The notes: generated by a model from the sequence alone, not told the origin. Shown: positions 53,282-63,538, counted from the first letter of the stretch. The stretch is 64,000 bases of DNA from Sphingobium fluviale (GCF_004122115.1 NZ_SBKP01000009.1:62001-126000); one strand, 5' to 3'. Numbers and translations are program-made.

Positions 53282-53820
53282 CAGTTTTGACTCTCCGAAT
53301 TTGCATCCTTTTCGCGCAGCAGGAGCGCGCGCGCAAGCAGGATCAGCACGCCGATGGTAATCGCGGCGTCCGCAAGGTTGAAAATAAGGAACGGCCGCCA
53401 CTCGCCGAAGTGCAAATCGGCATAATCGACCACGAAACCGTAGCGTACCCGGTCGATTATGTTGCCTAACGCGCCGCCCAGCACGAGGCTGAGCGCGATA
53501 ACATCCTGGCGGGACCGCTCGCGCCACATCCAGATGGCGACAAAGGCCGAAATTCCGGCGGTCATCGCCACGAGCAGCCAGCGCGCGGTGTCATTATCCG
53601 CATGGAAAAAGCCCATGGAAATGCCACGGTTTTCAACCCAGCGCAGCGCGAAGATCGGCACGATCTCCAGCCCCTCGTCCCCGCGTGATTCGAGCGCGAG
53701 CGGCACGGTGACGATATATTTGATGAGCTGATCGAGGATCAGGATGACGGCGGCTATGGTTGCGCCCAGCCTGCGGTGGAGCGGGGGGAGGAGGGGGAGG
53801 GCAGGCGCGTCTTTGCTCAC
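53281..53820 (-). CDS. lspA: Lipoprotein signal peptidase (signal peptidase II)
   Basis: 179 residues from a GTG that overlaps the ileS stop (GTGA); the longer ATG-start frame extends into ileS and is rejected. Four membrane helices. Catalytic Asp residues are in GNIIDRVRYGFVVD and FNLADAAITIG. It cleaves prolipoproteins after lipidation in the inner membrane. ileS-lspA is a conserved pair. Confidence 0.94.
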   Translation of the reverse strand: MSKDAPALPLLPPLHRRLGATIAAVILILDQLIKYIVTVPLALESRGDEGLEIVPIFALRWVENRGISMGFFHADNDTARWLLVAMTAGISAFVAIWMWRERSRQDVIALSLVLGGALGNIIDRVRYGFVVDYADLHFGEWRPFLIFNLADAAITIGVLILLARALLLREKDANSESQN

Positions 53821-56744
53821 GCCAGAATATCCTCGCAGCGGGTGCAGAGCGCAGTGATGGCGCTTACATCTGGCAAATGACGCCAGCACCTATCGCACTT
53901 CGCGTAATCGGTTGGTGTTACTGCTACATCATCCTCTCCATCTGAAATCATAGCGGATGAGGTTATGCAGATTTCCGCCATATCGAGTGATTTCAATTTG
54001 GCGGCAGCTTTCGGCTCTCTGACCGAAACGCTAACTTCGGCCTCTAGACTTGATCTAATTCTCTTATCGCGGCGATAAGGTTCGATCGCTTCGTTGACTA
54101 GGGTTCTTGCGGTTCTGACGTCTGCCCACTCGAACGCCAGTTGAATATCCTTCCACCCCCCGTCAACCTCCGGCCAGTCCAGCAAATGCACGCTGTCCGC
54201 CTCCGCATAGCGCGATTTCCACACCTCCTCCGCCGTGAAGGGGATGATCGGCGCGGCGTAGCGCACGAGCGCGTGGAACAGCACATCGAGCACAGTGCGA
54301 TAGGCCTTGCGCTTTTCGGTCTGCTTGCCCGTCTCCGGGTTCACATCGCAATAGAGGCAGTCCTTGCGGATATCGAAGAAGAAGGCGCTGAGGTCGATAT
54401 TCGCAAAATCGTTGAGTGCGCGGGTATAGCGGCTGAACTCCAGCCAGTTGTCGCTCGTCTTGTCCGAAACCACCTCGCGCAGTGTCGCGTCCAGCTCGGC
54501 CAGGCGGTGGAGCATGTAGCGCTCCAGCTCCGGCATGTCCTCGACCTTCACCTTCTCGGCATCGGTGAACCCCTCAAGCGCACCGAGGAGATAACGGAAG
54601 GTGTTGCGCAGCTTGCGGTATGAGTCAGAGCTGCCGGCCAGCACCTCCTTGCCGATGCGCACATCGTCGAAATAGTCGGTGCTCGCCACCCACATGCGCA
54701 ATATGTCCGCGCCGCTCTCGCTCATGATCTTCAGCGGATCGACGACATTGCCCAAGGACTTGGACATTTTGCGGCCCTGCCCATCGAGCGCGAAGCCGTG
54801 GGTGAGGACGGATTTATAGGGCGCGCGGCCCCGCGTGCCGCAGCTTTCGAGCAAGCTCGACTGGAACCAGCCGCGATGCTGGTCAGACCCTTCGAGATAC
54901 AGGTCCGCGCGGTCATCCGCGCCCGTGCCGAATTGCGGCTCGACCACGAAGCTGTGGGTGGAGCCGGAGTCGAACCACACGTCGAGGATGTCGTTCACGA
55001 CCTCATAGTCGTCGAGGCTGTATTCGTTGCCCAGCAGTGCCTGATGGTCCGCGCCGAACCATGCGTCCGCGCCCCCTTGCTCGAAAGCAGCGCGGATGCG
55101 GGCGTTGACTTGCGCGTCGCGCAGATAATCGCCGGTCTGTTTGTGAACATACAGCGCGATGGGAACGCCCCAGGCGCGCTGGCGGCTGATGACCCAGTCG
55201 GGCCGATCCGACACCATCGCGTGGATGCGGTTGCGCGAGCGCGTCGGCACCCAGCGCGTGTCCTCGATGGCTTGCAACGCGGTTTCGCGCAGGGTTGCGC
55301 CGTGGCCGGAGACTGTGGCGGCTATCGCGCCCGCGATGCCGTTTAACGGTGCGACATCGAACTCGATCTGGCCGCCCATCTTGTCCATCGGGATGAACCA
55401 TTGCGGGGTGCAGCGATAGATGATCCGCGCCTTGGAGCGCCACGAATGCGGATAGCTGTGGCGGAAATCGGCGGCGGATAGCAGCGCGCGTGCTTCGCGC
55501 AGATCGGAGCAGATCGGGCCATCCGGCGCGTTGAACTTGGGGTTGATGACCGAGCCTTGCCCGCCGAGCCACGCCCAATCCTCGCGATATTTGCCATCGC
55601 CCTGCACGGCGAAGACCGGATCGATGCCGAGCGCCTTGCAGGCGAAGAAATCCTCCTCACCATGATCTGGAGCCATGTGGACAAGGCCGGTGCCCGCGTC
55701 TGTCGTGACATGCGGGGCGGGAAGGAAGGGGCGGGGCTTTGCGAAGAAGCCGCCGAGATGGTGCATCGGGTGGCGGGCAGTGGCTCCGGCGAGTTGATCG
55801 CTGCTAACCTCAGATTCAACTTCCCAATGGATATCTGTTGTCCGAGACTCAAGCGATTTGAGAAGATTTTTGGCTACCAACACTGGGCCATACTCTTGCA
55901 TCATTGGCGTTGGCTGGCCCGGCTCAAGTGCTTTAGCAAATTTGGTGTGGCCGATTGCCAGAACATACTCAATCCCCTCCCCGTAGGCTATGCCTTGATT
56001 GGTGGGAATGGTCCAAGGTGTCGTCGTCCAGATCACCGCGTAGGCGCCGACGAGTTCCGGCGCGTTGGGCGCGTCCACAATCTCGAACGCGACGTCGATC
56101 TGCGTAGACGTCACATCCTCATATTCGACCTCGGCCTCGGCGAGCGCGGTTTTTTCCACCGGGGACCACATCACCGGCTTCGCGCCGCGATAGAGCTGGC
56201 CCGACTCCGCGAACTTCAGCAGCTCGCCGACGATGGCGGCTTCGGCCTCGTATTTCATCGTGAGGTAGGGATTGTCCCAGTCGCCCATCACGCCCAAACG
56301 CTTGAACTGTTCCTTCTGCACGCCGACCCAGGTGTCAGCATAGGCGCGGCACTGGGCGCGGAATTCCTTTGCGGGCACCTCGTCCTTGTTGAGCTTCTTC
56401 TTGCGATATTCTTCCTCGATCTTCCACTCGATCGGCAGGCCGTGGCAATCCCAGCCCGGCGTGTAGGGCGCGTCCTTGCCCAGCAGGCTTTGCGAGCGGA
56501 CGATGATGTCTTTCAGCACCTTGTTGAGCGCGTGGCCCATATGGATGTCGCCATTGGCATAGGGCGGGCCATCATGCAGCACGAAGCGCTCGCGCCCCGC
56601 CCGCGCGGCGCGCAGCTTGCCATAGAGATCCTCTGCCTCCCACTGCGCGGCGATGGCTGGCTCCTTCTGCGCTAGGCCCGCCTTCATCGGAAAGTCGGTC
56701 TTGGGCAGAAAGACGGTGTCTTTATAGTCTTTGGGCTCGGTCAT
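53817..56744 (-). CDS. ileS: Isoleucyl-tRNA synthetase
   Basis: 975 residues, class Ia. HIGH-like GDIHMGHALNK, editing domain with TTPWTIPTNQGIAYGEG, KMSKS in GRKMSKSLGNVV, and a C-terminal zinc motif CDRCWRHLPD ... CTRCEDIL. It charges tRNA-Ile and edits valine. Local segments near 55790-56000 and 53880-54150 use noticeably more AT-ending codons than the rest of the gene. Head of the ileS-lspA-DUF3035 unit. Confidence 0.96.
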   Translation of the reverse strand: MTEPKDYKDTVFLPKTDFPMKAGLAQKEPAIAAQWEAEDLYGKLRAARAGRERFVLHDGPPYANGDIHMGHALNKVLKDIIVRSQSLLGKDAPYTPGWDCHGLPIEWKIEEEYRKKKLNKDEVPAKEFRAQCRAYADTWVGVQKEQFKRLGVMGDWDNPYLTMKYEAEAAIVGELLKFAESGQLYRGAKPVMWSPVEKTALAEAEVEYEDVTSTQIDVAFEIVDAPNAPELVGAYAVIWTTTPWTIPTNQGIAYGEGIEYVLAIGHTKFAKALEPGQPTPMMQEYGPVLVAKNLLKSLESRTTDIHWEVESEVSSDQLAGATARHPMHHLGGFFAKPRPFLPAPHVTTDAGTGLVHMAPDHGEEDFFACKALGIDPVFAVQGDGKYREDWAWLGGQGSVINPKFNAPDGPICSDLREARALLSAADFRHSYPHSWRSKARIIYRCTPQWFIPMDKMGGQIEFDVAPLNGIAGAIAATVSGHGATLRETALQAIEDTRWVPTRSRNRIHAMVSDRPDWVISRQRAWGVPIALYVHKQTGDYLRDAQVNARIRAAFEQGGADAWFGADHQALLGNEYSLDDYEVVNDILDVWFDSGSTHSFVVEPQFGTGADDRADLYLEGSDQHRGWFQSSLLESCGTRGRAPYKSVLTHGFALDGQGRKMSKSLGNVVDPLKIMSESGADILRMWVASTDYFDDVRIGKEVLAGSSDSYRKLRNTFRYLLGALEGFTDAEKVKVEDMPELERYMLHRLAELDATLREVVSDKTSDNWLEFSRYTRALNDFANIDLSAFFFDIRKDCLYCDVNPETGKQTEKRKAYRTVLDVLFHALVRYAAPIIPFTAEEVWKSRYAEADSVHLLDWPEVDGGWKDIQLAFEWADVRTARTLVNEAIEPYRRDKRIRSSLEAEVSVSVREPKAAAKLKSLDMAEICITSSAMISDGEDDVAVTPTDYAKCDRCWRHLPDVSAITALCTRCEDILA

Positions 56745-56794
56745 GTGCGGTCCGGTGGAAATGCGAAATCGGACCCGGCTCTAGGGCCAAAACT

Positions 56795-57760
56795 CTATGA
56801 GGACAAGCGCGGCGTCTGCGCAAGGATGTGCCGCGCCGCCTCGCAATCCCGCGCGATCTGGGCCTTGAGCGCATTCAGGCCATCATATTTCGCTTCCGGG
56901 CGCAGATGCGCGATCAGCTGTACCTCGATGGTCTGGTCATAGAGGTCTTCGGCGCAATCGAAGAAATAGGTTTCTAGCAGTTCCTTGGGCGGATCGAACA
57001 TCGGACGGATGCCGAGGTTTGCGACGCCATCAACGAGGCGACCGTCAGGCAGCCGTCCGCGCACCGCATAGACGCCATAGGCCGGGCGCAGATAGCTGCC
57101 CAGCGTCATGTTGGCGGTCGGAAAATCGAGCGTGCGGCCCAGCTTTGCGCCGTGTTGAACCACGCCCTCGATGGCGAAGGGGCGGGTCAGCAGACGAGTG
57201 GCGGTAGCGCAATCTCCTGCTCGCAACGCATCGCGTATCCGGCTGGATGAGACAGGCTCGCCGCTCTCATCCGCAACCGAAGCGACCGCTTCCGCCCGCA
57301 TGCCCATCGCCGCGCCCAGTTCCTTCAGCCGGGCCACAGTGCCGCTGCGCCCCTTGCCGAAGGTAAAATCCTCGCCTGTCACTACGCCCGCTGCGCCAAT
57401 TCGGTTGGCGAGTGTCGAAACAAATTCTTCCGCGCTTTTTGCCGCCAGTTCAGGGTTGAAGTTGAATACCATCATCGCATCCGCTCCGGCTTTCGCAAAC
57501 AGGCGCTCGCGCTGATCGAGCGTCGTCAGGCGGAAAGGCGGAGTTTCCGGTTTGAATAGACGAACCGGATGAGGATCAAATGTGGCGATGATCGCCGGAC
57601 GGCCTTCGGCGCGTGCCCATTCGATTGCCCTACTCGCAACGGCCTGGTGCCCAAGATGAAAGCCATCGAAATTGCCCAACGCGAGGATCGCATCATGCAG
57701 GTGCGCCGGGAGTGGCGCGCTGTCATTTATACGCGATAGCAGGGGCCGGGAGTCAGCCAT
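56795..57760 (-). CDS. ribF: Bifunctional riboflavin kinase / FAD synthetase
   Basis: 321 residues. N-terminal FAD-synthetase nucleotidyltransferase motif ALGNFDGFHLGHQAV, ATFDPHPVRLFKPE and SSSRIRDALRAGD; C-terminal riboflavin kinase with DFPTANMTLG and a GVANLGIRPMFDP loop. It converts riboflavin to FMN then FAD. It overlaps the folA end by eight bases and lies 50 bases before ileS, an order frequent in bacteria. Confidence 0.95.
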   Translation of the reverse strand: MADSRPLLSRINDSAPLPAHLHDAILALGNFDGFHLGHQAVASRAIEWARAEGRPAIIATFDPHPVRLFKPETPPFRLTTLDQRERLFAKAGADAMMVFNFNPELAAKSAEEFVSTLANRIGAAGVVTGEDFTFGKGRSGTVARLKELGAAMGMRAEAVASVADESGEPVSSSRIRDALRAGDCATATRLLTRPFAIEGVVQHGAKLGRTLDFPTANMTLGSYLRPAYGVYAVRGRLPDGRLVDGVANLGIRPMFDPPKELLETYFFDCAEDLYDQTIEVQLIAHLRPEAKYDGLNALKAQIARDCEAARHILAQTPRLSS

Positions 57761-58247
57761 CGCGACGCCTCAGCGTGACAAAACTGTAGGCTGGACGTGT
57801 TCCTTCGGCTGAATGATCGTTTCGAGCTGTTTCCTGCCATTTTTCTGGGTCTGGCATCGCGATTCTGACGTCGCCTTGAGCCTCAATATGCACTTCTGTC
57901 AGCTCGATACGATCAGCGAGTGGAAGAAACTGGCCGTAAATTTCTGCTCCGCCGATCACGGATATATGCGGCGCGTTGGCAAGGTGGAGCGCGTCCTCCA
58001 CGCTCCGGGCAACCTCTGCGCCATCTTCCTGCCAGTTTGCATCGCGCGTGATCACGATGTGCCTGCGCCCATCGAGCAGGCCGGGCAGGCTCTCAAAGGT
58101 CTTACGGCCCATGATCATCGGTGTGCCCTGCGTCAACGCCTTGAAATGGCGCAGGTCCGCCGGGATATGCCAGGGAAGGCGACCGTTGCGACCGATCACG
58201 CCATTGTCGGCGCGGGCAAGGATTAGGACGATTTCCGGCCGGTTCAT
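57753..58247 (-). CDS. folA: Dihydrofolate reductase
   Basis: 164 residues from MNRPEIVLILARADNGVIG. NADPH- and folate-binding motifs GRNGRLPWHIPADLRHFK, IMGRKTFESL and SVIGGAEIYGQF. The start at 58247 places the first strand normally. It overlaps ribF by eight bases and starts four bases after the purK stop. Confidence 0.95.
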   Translation of the reverse strand: MNRPEIVLILARADNGVIGRNGRLPWHIPADLRHFKALTQGTPMIMGRKTFESLPGLLDGRRHIVITRDANWQEDGAEVARSVEDALHLANAPHISVIGGAEIYGQFLPLADRIELTEVHIEAQGDVRIAMPDPEKWQETARNDHSAEGTRPAYSFVTLRRRDG

Positions 58248-58251
58248 ATGT

Positions 58252-59322
58252 CTATAGCTCCAGCCGGGTGACATGGCCCATCTTGCGCCCTGCGCGCGCG
58301 CCATGCTTGCCATAAAGATGGAGATGATTGGCGGGGTCCGCCAATATCTCCTGCCACTGATGCGCGTCTTCGCCGATGAGGTTGCGCATGTTTACGCCCT
58401 CTGCCGCCAATTTCGTATCGCCCAGCGGCAGACCGCAAATGGCGCGAATGTGGTTTTCGAACTGGCTGGTAACTGCGCCCTCGATGGTCCAGTGGCCGCT
58501 GTTGTGAACGCGCGGCGCCATCTCGTTGAACACCGGTCCGTGCGCCGTGGCGAAAAATTCCAGCGTCAGCACACCGACATAGTCCAGAGCCTCAGCGACT
58601 TTGCGTGCAAGATGGCGAGCTGGCTCGACCTGGGCCCTGATCAACGGCCCGGCGGGCAGGGTGGAGGTGGAGAGGATGCCATTCACATGGACATTATGCG
58701 GGCTGTCCCAGAAGCGGACCTCGCCCTCGGTGCCGCGCACGAGGATGACCGAAAACTCCGCGTCGAAGGTCACGAAGCCTTCCAATATGCAGGGCTGGCC
58801 TTTCACCGCCTCCCAGGCCGCTACTGCCTCATCGGCCGCGTGGAGGCGGACCTGACCCTTGCCGTCATAGCCGAAGCGGTTTGTCTTGAGGATGGAGGGT
58901 GTGCCGATGCGGGTAAGCACGGCTTCAAGATCAGCGAGGCTGTCTACCGCAGCAAAAGGCGCTGTTGTGACGCCAAGATCTGTCACGAACCTCTTTTCCT
59001 TGAGGCGATCCTGCGCGATCCGCAGTGCCTCGACACCGGGGCGCACCAGGCCGTGCTGGCTCAGCGTCTCCATTGCCCCACTGTCGACATTTTCAAACTC
59101 ATAGGTCAGCACATCGACCGCATCTGCAAAGGCGCCGAGCCGGTCGGCGTCCTCATAGGCGCCCTGGGTCCATGCCGCGCACGTGTCTGCCGCTGGGCCG
59201 CTTTCTTCCGGGGCATAAATATGGGCGCGATAGCCCAGCTGCGCCGCCGCCATGCCCAGCATCCGTCCGAGCTGGCCACCGCCGATAATCCCGATGATTG
59301 AACCGGGCGGTAACGCGCTCAT
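58252..59322 (-). CDS. purK: N5-carboxyaminoimidazole ribonucleotide synthase
   Basis: 356 residues, ATP-grasp. N-terminal [23 protein letters not shown]-site VTYEFENVD and [22 protein letters not shown]. It carboxylates AIR with ATP and bicarbonate. Four-base overlap with purE, and adjoining folA, form a purE-purK-folA-ribF-like run. Confidence 0.96.
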   Translation of the reverse strand: MSALPPGSIIGIIGGGQLGRMLGMAAAQLGYRAHIYAPEESGPAADTCAAWTQGAYEDADRLGAFADAVDVLTYEFENVDSGAMETLSQHGLVRPGVEALRIAQDRLKEKRFVTDLGVTTAPFAAVDSLADLEAVLTRIGTPSILKTNRFGYDGKGQVRLHAADEAVAAWEAVKGQPCILEGFVTFDAEFSVILVRGTEGEVRFWDSPHNVHVNGILSTSTLPAGPLIRAQVEPARHLARKVAEALDYVGVLTLEFFATAHGPVFNEMAPRVHNSGHWTIEGAVTSQFENHIRAICGLPLGDTKLAAEGVNMRNLIGEDAHQWQEILADPANHLHLYGKHGARAGRKMGHVTRLEL

Positions 59323-59822
59323 TCAGGCTCCTGCGCGACATCTGCGGTTTGTTTTTCGCGCCACGCTTCGAGCCGGACGGCCAGCGCCTCGTCGGTCGTG
59401 GCGAGCATGGCGGCGGCAAGCAGCGCTGCGTTGACAGCGCCAGCCCGCCCAATCGCCAACGTACCCACCGGGATACCGGCGGGCATCTGTACGATGGAGA
59501 GGAGGCTGTCCATGCCTTTCAGGGCTTTCGACTCCACCGGCACGCCAAGCACCGGCAGGCGCGTCATGCTTGCGGCCATGCCGGGCAGATGCGCCGCGCC
59601 ACCCGCACCCGCGATGATCGCCTTGAGGCCGCGCGAGACGGCGCCGGTGGCATAATCATACAGCCGCTGAGGCGTGCGGTGAGCGGAGACAACCTTGCAC
59701 TCATGCGCCACACCAAGCGCCGAAAGCGTCTCACTGACATGGCGCATCGTCTCCCAGTCCGAACGGCTGCCCATGATGACGCCGATGATAGGGGTTCCCC
59801 CCTGGGTGGCTTGCCCGGCCAT
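59319..59822 (-). CDS. purE: N5-carboxyaminoimidazole ribonucleotide mutase
   Basis: 167 residues. Class I PurE motifs [46 protein letters not shown] and [12 protein letters not shown]. It moves the carboxyl from N5 to C4 of the ring. The first gene of the run; the promoter is probably in 59823-60027. Confidence 0.97.
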   Translation of the reverse strand: MAGQATQGGTPIIGVIMGSRSDWETMRHVSETLSALGVAHECKVVSAHRTPQRLYDYATGAVSRGLKAIIAGAGGAAHLPGMAASMTRLPVLGVPVESKALKGMDSLLSIVQMPAGIPVGTLAIGRAGAVNAALLAAAMLATTDEALAVRLEAWREKQTADVAQEPE

Positions 59823-60027
59823 GTGCTGCGCTCCCTCCTTTGGAGCTTTCAGGCCTTAGCCAGCCAGACCGCGCGGAGCAATGGCGAAGATGAAGTTAAG
59901 CCGACTCTGTCGGTATTCACCTATCGGTAATGTTGGACGAGCGAATATAGACACTTAGCCGATTCTGCGCCGCAGCATTGCGGTATTGGAAAGGGTAAGT
60001 GGGCCATATTTCAAGGGACTGACGCGC

Positions 60028-60669
60028 ATGACCGAGGACGGCCATAGCGAATCATCATCAAGGGAGGCGGGTTTGTCCGCTGCGATTATCGCCGAGCTGA
60101 AGGCCGAGCTTGCCACACTGCGCGGCGAGGTGCGGATGCTGCGCATCGCCAATGCCGAGCTGGAGCGGGTTGCGATCCGTGACACACTGACCCCGCTTTA
60201 TAACCGCCGTTATTTCCTCACCGCGCTGCATGAACGGATCGTTAGGGCGCGGCGCTATGGCGCTTCGGCGGCTGTGCTGTTCATCGACATCAACCGCATG
60301 AAGCATATCAACGATCTCTTCGGCCACAGTGCGGGAGATTTCGCGCTGGTCCATGCAGCGCAGCTTGTTCGGGCGCATGTACGCGAGACGGATGTCGCCG
60401 CGCGGTTGGGCGGCGACGAATTCGCCATCATCATTGAGGAGGTCGATGCCGCACTGGCTACCACCAAGGCGGAACAGCTCGATCATGTATTGCGTACCGC
60501 TCAGTGCCGCTATGGCGAGGCTCTGTTGCCAGTGTCCGCATCCATCGGATGGACGATGCTGATGCCGAATGACACGGCTGAGTCGTTAATAGAGCGCGCT
60601 GACGCGGATATGTATGCGCGCAAGCGAGCGAGCTATCAGGCGCAGGCGGGCGGCGGTCAGGCCGCCTGA
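60028..60669 (+). CDS. GGDEF diguanylate cyclase
   Basis: 213 residues from MTEDGHSESSSREAG; AAGGGA lies nine bases upstream. A short coiled-coil (LKAELATLRGEVRMLRIANAE) leads directly to the GGDEF domain: TLTPLYNRRYF, FIDINRMKHINDLFGHSAGD, RLGGDEFAIII. The intact GGDEF predicts active c-di-GMP synthesis. RETD five residues before GGDEF is the RxxD inhibitory site, so product feedback is expected. There is no membrane segment or sensor domain; the coiled coil probably sets the dimer. Its 3' end overlaps dapE by 13 bases. Confidence 0.9.
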   Translation: MTEDGHSESSSREAGLSAAIIAELKAELATLRGEVRMLRIANAELERVAIRDTLTPLYNRRYFLTALHERIVRARRYGASAAVLFIDINRMKHINDLFGHSAGDFALVHAAQLVRAHVRETDVAARLGGDEFAIIIEEVDAALATTKAEQLDHVLRTAQCRYGEALLPVSASIGWTMLMPNDTAESLIERADADMYARKRASYQAQAGGGQAA

Positions 60670-61799
60670 ACCATCGCCTTGCGCACGATCGCGGTATAAA
60701 TATCGCGCAGGGTGACAAGATCCTGCACCGCCACCGCTTCATCCAGCTTGTGCATTGTCGCGTTGCAGAGGCCGAATTCCACCACCGGGCATAGCGCAGA
60801 GAGGAAGCGCGCATCCGAAGTGCCGCCAGTGGTCGAGAGTTCAGTCGTGAGGCCGGTGGCCTCGGTGATCGCCTCGCTGATGAGGGTGGAGAATTCTCCC
60901 GGCGGTGTGAGAAAGGATTCGCCACTGATCTGAGAGGTGAGTGTGCCGCCCTCCGCTTCTACCAGCGCCTGGATGCGCTCGGTTAGTCCTGCGCCGGTGT
61001 GTATGTCGTTGAAGCGGATCGAGATACGCGCCCGTGCTTCGCCGGGGATCATGTTGGTAGCCTCATTACCCACGGAAACGTCGGTGATTTCTATATTGCT
61101 GGGCTGGAACCAGTCATTCCCTGCATCCAGCTCGATCGCCTCGATGGCGGCAAGAATACGCACCAGCCGCGGGATCGGGTTATCGGCCAGATGAGGGTAG
61201 GCGACGTGGCCCTGCGTACCCGCTACAGTGATCCACATGTTGACCGATCCGCGCCGGCCGATCTTCACCATATCCCCCAGCCGGTTGACCGAGGTAGGTT
61301 CGCCCACGAGGCATAGGTCTGGCTTTATGCCTTGCGCGGCCATCCGTTCCATGATCGCGCGGGTGCCATAGGTCGCCACTCCCTCCTCGTCGCCAGTGAT
61401 GAGCAGCGAGATGCTGCCCGGCAGGTCGAGGCAGGCGGGAAGGGCAGCGACAAAGCTCGCGATGCTGCCCTTCATGTCTACCGCTCCGCGCCCGTGGAGC
61501 AGCTCTCCGCGCACTTCCGGCTGATAAGGGTCGCTCGCCCAGCCATTGCCCGGCGGCACGACATCGAGGTGCCCGGCGAACGCGAAATGCATGCCCGGCC
61601 CGTTCGCGCGCAGGGCGATGAGGTTTTCCACCGGGCCGTCAGGCTTATCGCCCGTTATCCAGCGGTCGACCGTGAAACCCAGCGGTGCCAGCATCGCCTC
61701 CAGCGCTTCAAACACCGCACCAGTGGCGGGCGTGACGGAGGGGCAGGCGATCAGCCGCTGGGCGAGTGGAAGCGGGTCGGTCATATCGGGATTGGACAT
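60657..61799 (-). CDS. dapE: Succinyl-diaminopimelate desuccinylase
   Basis: 380 residues from MSNPDMTDPLPLAQ; AGGG eight bases upstream favours 61799 over 61805. M20 peptidase fold: metal His in AFAGHLDVVPPG, bridging Asp in GRGAVDMKGS, general base and ligand Glu in LLITGDEEGVA, and NATMHKLDEAV at the C-terminus. It makes LL-DAP for lysine and wall synthesis. Confidence 0.95.
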   Translation of the reverse strand: MSNPDMTDPLPLAQRLIACPSVTPATGAVFEALEAMLAPLGFTVDRWITGDKPDGPVENLIALRANGPGMHFAFAGHLDVVPPGNGWASDPYQPEVRGELLHGRGAVDMKGSIASFVAALPACLDLPGSISLLITGDEEGVATYGTRAIMERMAAQGIKPDLCLVGEPTSVNRLGDMVKIGRRGSVNMWITVAGTQGHVAYPHLADNPIPRLVRILAAIEAIELDAGNDWFQPSNIEITDVSVGNEATNMIPGEARARISIRFNDIHTGAGLTERIQALVEAEGGTLTSQISGESFLTPPGEFSTLISEAITEATGLTTELSTTGGTSDARFLSALCPVVEFGLCNATMHKLDEAVAVQDLVTLRDIYTAIVRKAMVQAA

Positions 61800-61856
61800 A
61801 GGCATGACCCTGCGATAGCGAATGATGAGCGCCAGCGCCAGATCGGGGAGATGCCC

Positions 61857-62303
61857 ATGCCGAAGATAGACCTTGATGCGATCGCAGCCACAAACACAAC
61901 CGGCTATCCGGCCGATTATGCGAAACTGGTCGAGGGGCGCTGGGTGCGGCGGTTGGCTCCGCTGTTTGGCTTCACCGATTTTGGTGCCAGCCATGTGACG
62001 CTCAAACCCGGCGCGGCGTCGTCACAACGGCACTGGCATGAAGACGAGGATGAACTGGTCGTCATGCTTGCTGGCGAGGCGGTGTTGATCGATGATGCGG
62101 GCCGCACACCGCTAGCCCCCGGTGATGTTGCCGTATTTCCGAAGAATGATGGCAACGGCCATCATATCGTCAACGAAAGCGCGCAGGACTGCGTTTTCGT
62201 CGCCATCGGCAGGCCGCCCAAAGGGGCATGCCATTATCCTGACATCGATATGCAATATTCCGGCGCCACGGGCTTTACACGCAAGGATGGATCGTCATTC
62301 TGA
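61857..62303 (+). CDS. Cupin-domain protein
   Basis: 148 residues from MPKIDLDAIAATN; GGGGAG six bases upstream decides the start. A single cupin with metal-type motif 1 (SSQRHWHEDEDELVVMLAGE) and motif 2 (PGDVAVFPKNDGNGHHIVNES). Metal ligands are plausible (His, His, Glu, His). The enzymatic role is unknown; binding or isomerase functions are possible. It lies 11 bases before apt. Confidence 0.82.
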   Translation: MPKIDLDAIAATNTTGYPADYAKLVEGRWVRRLAPLFGFTDFGASHVTLKPGAASSQRHWHEDEDELVVMLAGEAVLIDDAGRTPLAPGDVAVFPKNDGNGHHIVNESAQDCVFVAIGRPPKGACHYPDIDMQYSGATGFTRKDGSSF

Positions 62304-62314
62304 CCGGGGGGCAC

Positions 62315-62866
62315 ATGCTGACAGAAGTTCACGACAATGCTGATCTCGCCGCGCTGGTGCGCACGATCCCGGATTTCCCCAAGCCGGGCATATTCTTTCG
62401 TGATGTTTCGACCCTTTTGCTCGACGGCAAAGGCTTTCGTGCGGCAATTGACCGGCTGATCGACACGTTCGATCCTGACGCGGTCGATCTGATCGCCGGG
62501 ATCGAGGCGCGTGGCTTCATCGTTGCCTCGGCTCTGTCTTATGCGCTGGCCAAGGGCAAGATCATGCTGCGCAAGGCTGGCAAGCTGCCCGGTGCCGCCA
62601 TCGGCGTCGATTATGTACTGGAATATGGCACTGACAGGATCGAGATGCATGTCGGTGCGGTTTCGCCGGGTGCGCGGGTGCTGCTTGTCGATGATCTGAT
62701 CGCGACCGGAGGGACGGCGCTTGCGGGCGTAAAGCTATTGCGGGGCGAGGGCGCGGTAGTCAGCCAAGCGCGGTTCCTCGTGGACCTGCCCGATCTGGGT
62801 GGCGCAGCGCGGCTGGCAGACGCGGGCGTGGCGAGCGGCGCTCTGCTCGTCTTTCCGGGGCACTAA
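62315..62866 (+). CDS. apt: Adenine phosphoribosyltransferase
   Basis: 183 residues. N-terminal IPDFPKPGIFFRDVSTLL, adenine-site IAGIEARGFIVASAL and PRPP motif VLLVDDLIATGGTALAG. It salvages adenine to AMP. The following nucleosidase-like gene would supply adenine, a sensible pair. Confidence 0.96.
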   Translation: MLTEVHDNADLAALVRTIPDFPKPGIFFRDVSTLLLDGKGFRAAIDRLIDTFDPDAVDLIAGIEARGFIVASALSYALAKGKIMLRKAGKLPGAAIGVDYVLEYGTDRIEMHVGAVSPGARVLLVDDLIATGGTALAGVKLLRGEGAVVSQARFLVDLPDLGGAARLADAGVASGALLVFPGH

Positions 62867-62869
62867 GCT

Positions 62870-63538
62870 GTGCGGATCGCGCTGATCGCTGGGGTGGAGC
62901 AGGAGGCGGAAGCGTTTCTGCCGGGGCAGCATGACCGGCTGGAGCAGCATGGGCATCTGTCTGTGCGGTTCGTGAGGCATAGCGCGCACGAGATCGCAAT
63001 CACCTGTTGCGGCGTCGGGAAGGTCAATGCCGCGATTGCGGCGACGCTGCTGGCAGGCCTGCATCATGCCGAGTTGTTGATGATCATCGGTACGGCTGGC
63101 AAGCTCTCCGCCATCGCGGGCGACTGTTTTGCCATCCATGAGGCGGTGCAGGGCGATTATGGCGCGCAGCGACCAGAGGGATTTGCCCATTTTACGGCGG
63201 GAAGCTGGCCGATCGGTGTTGCGCGGGTCGAGGCGTTTCGTGCTTGTCCACTGCCGGATGTTGGCCTGCCGCAGGCGCGGATCGTAACAGGCGACAGCTT
63301 TGTCGAGTGCCCGGATCACAGCCTTCGTTTGCGCGACGGCCTGAGCGGCGATCTTGTCGATATGGAGACCGGCGCGCTGGCGCAGGTGGCGCAGCAACTC
63401 GGCCTGCCATGGGCGGCGATTAAGGCGACGACGGACGACGCCAACGGGGCGAGTGCGGGCGATTTTCAGTCTAACCTGCTCCTTGCTGCGCGCCGCGCTG
63501 CGGAGGCGGCCGAGCAGGCTATCAGCCGGTTGCAATAG
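62870..63538 (+). CDS. MTA/SAH nucleosidase-like phosphorylase-family protein
   Basis: 222 residues, GTG start three bases after apt. Purine-nucleoside phosphorylase-type fold: LIAGVEQEAEAFL, IGTAGKLSAI, DMETGALAQVAQQLGLPW and KATTDDAN with the catalytic-Asp position. It probably releases adenine from methylthioadenosine or S-adenosylhomocysteine. The usual DMEAAA is here DMETGA, so substrate range is uncertain. Coupled to apt. Confidence 0.78.
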   Translation: MRIALIAGVEQEAEAFLPGQHDRLEQHGHLSVRFVRHSAHEIAITCCGVGKVNAAIAATLLAGLHHAELLMIIGTAGKLSAIAGDCFAIHEAVQGDYGAQRPEGFAHFTAGSWPIGVARVEAFRACPLPDVGLPQARIVTGDSFVECPDHSLRLRDGLSGDLVDMETGALAQVAQQLGLPWAAIKATTDDANGASAGDFQSNLLLAARRAAEAAEQAISRLQ

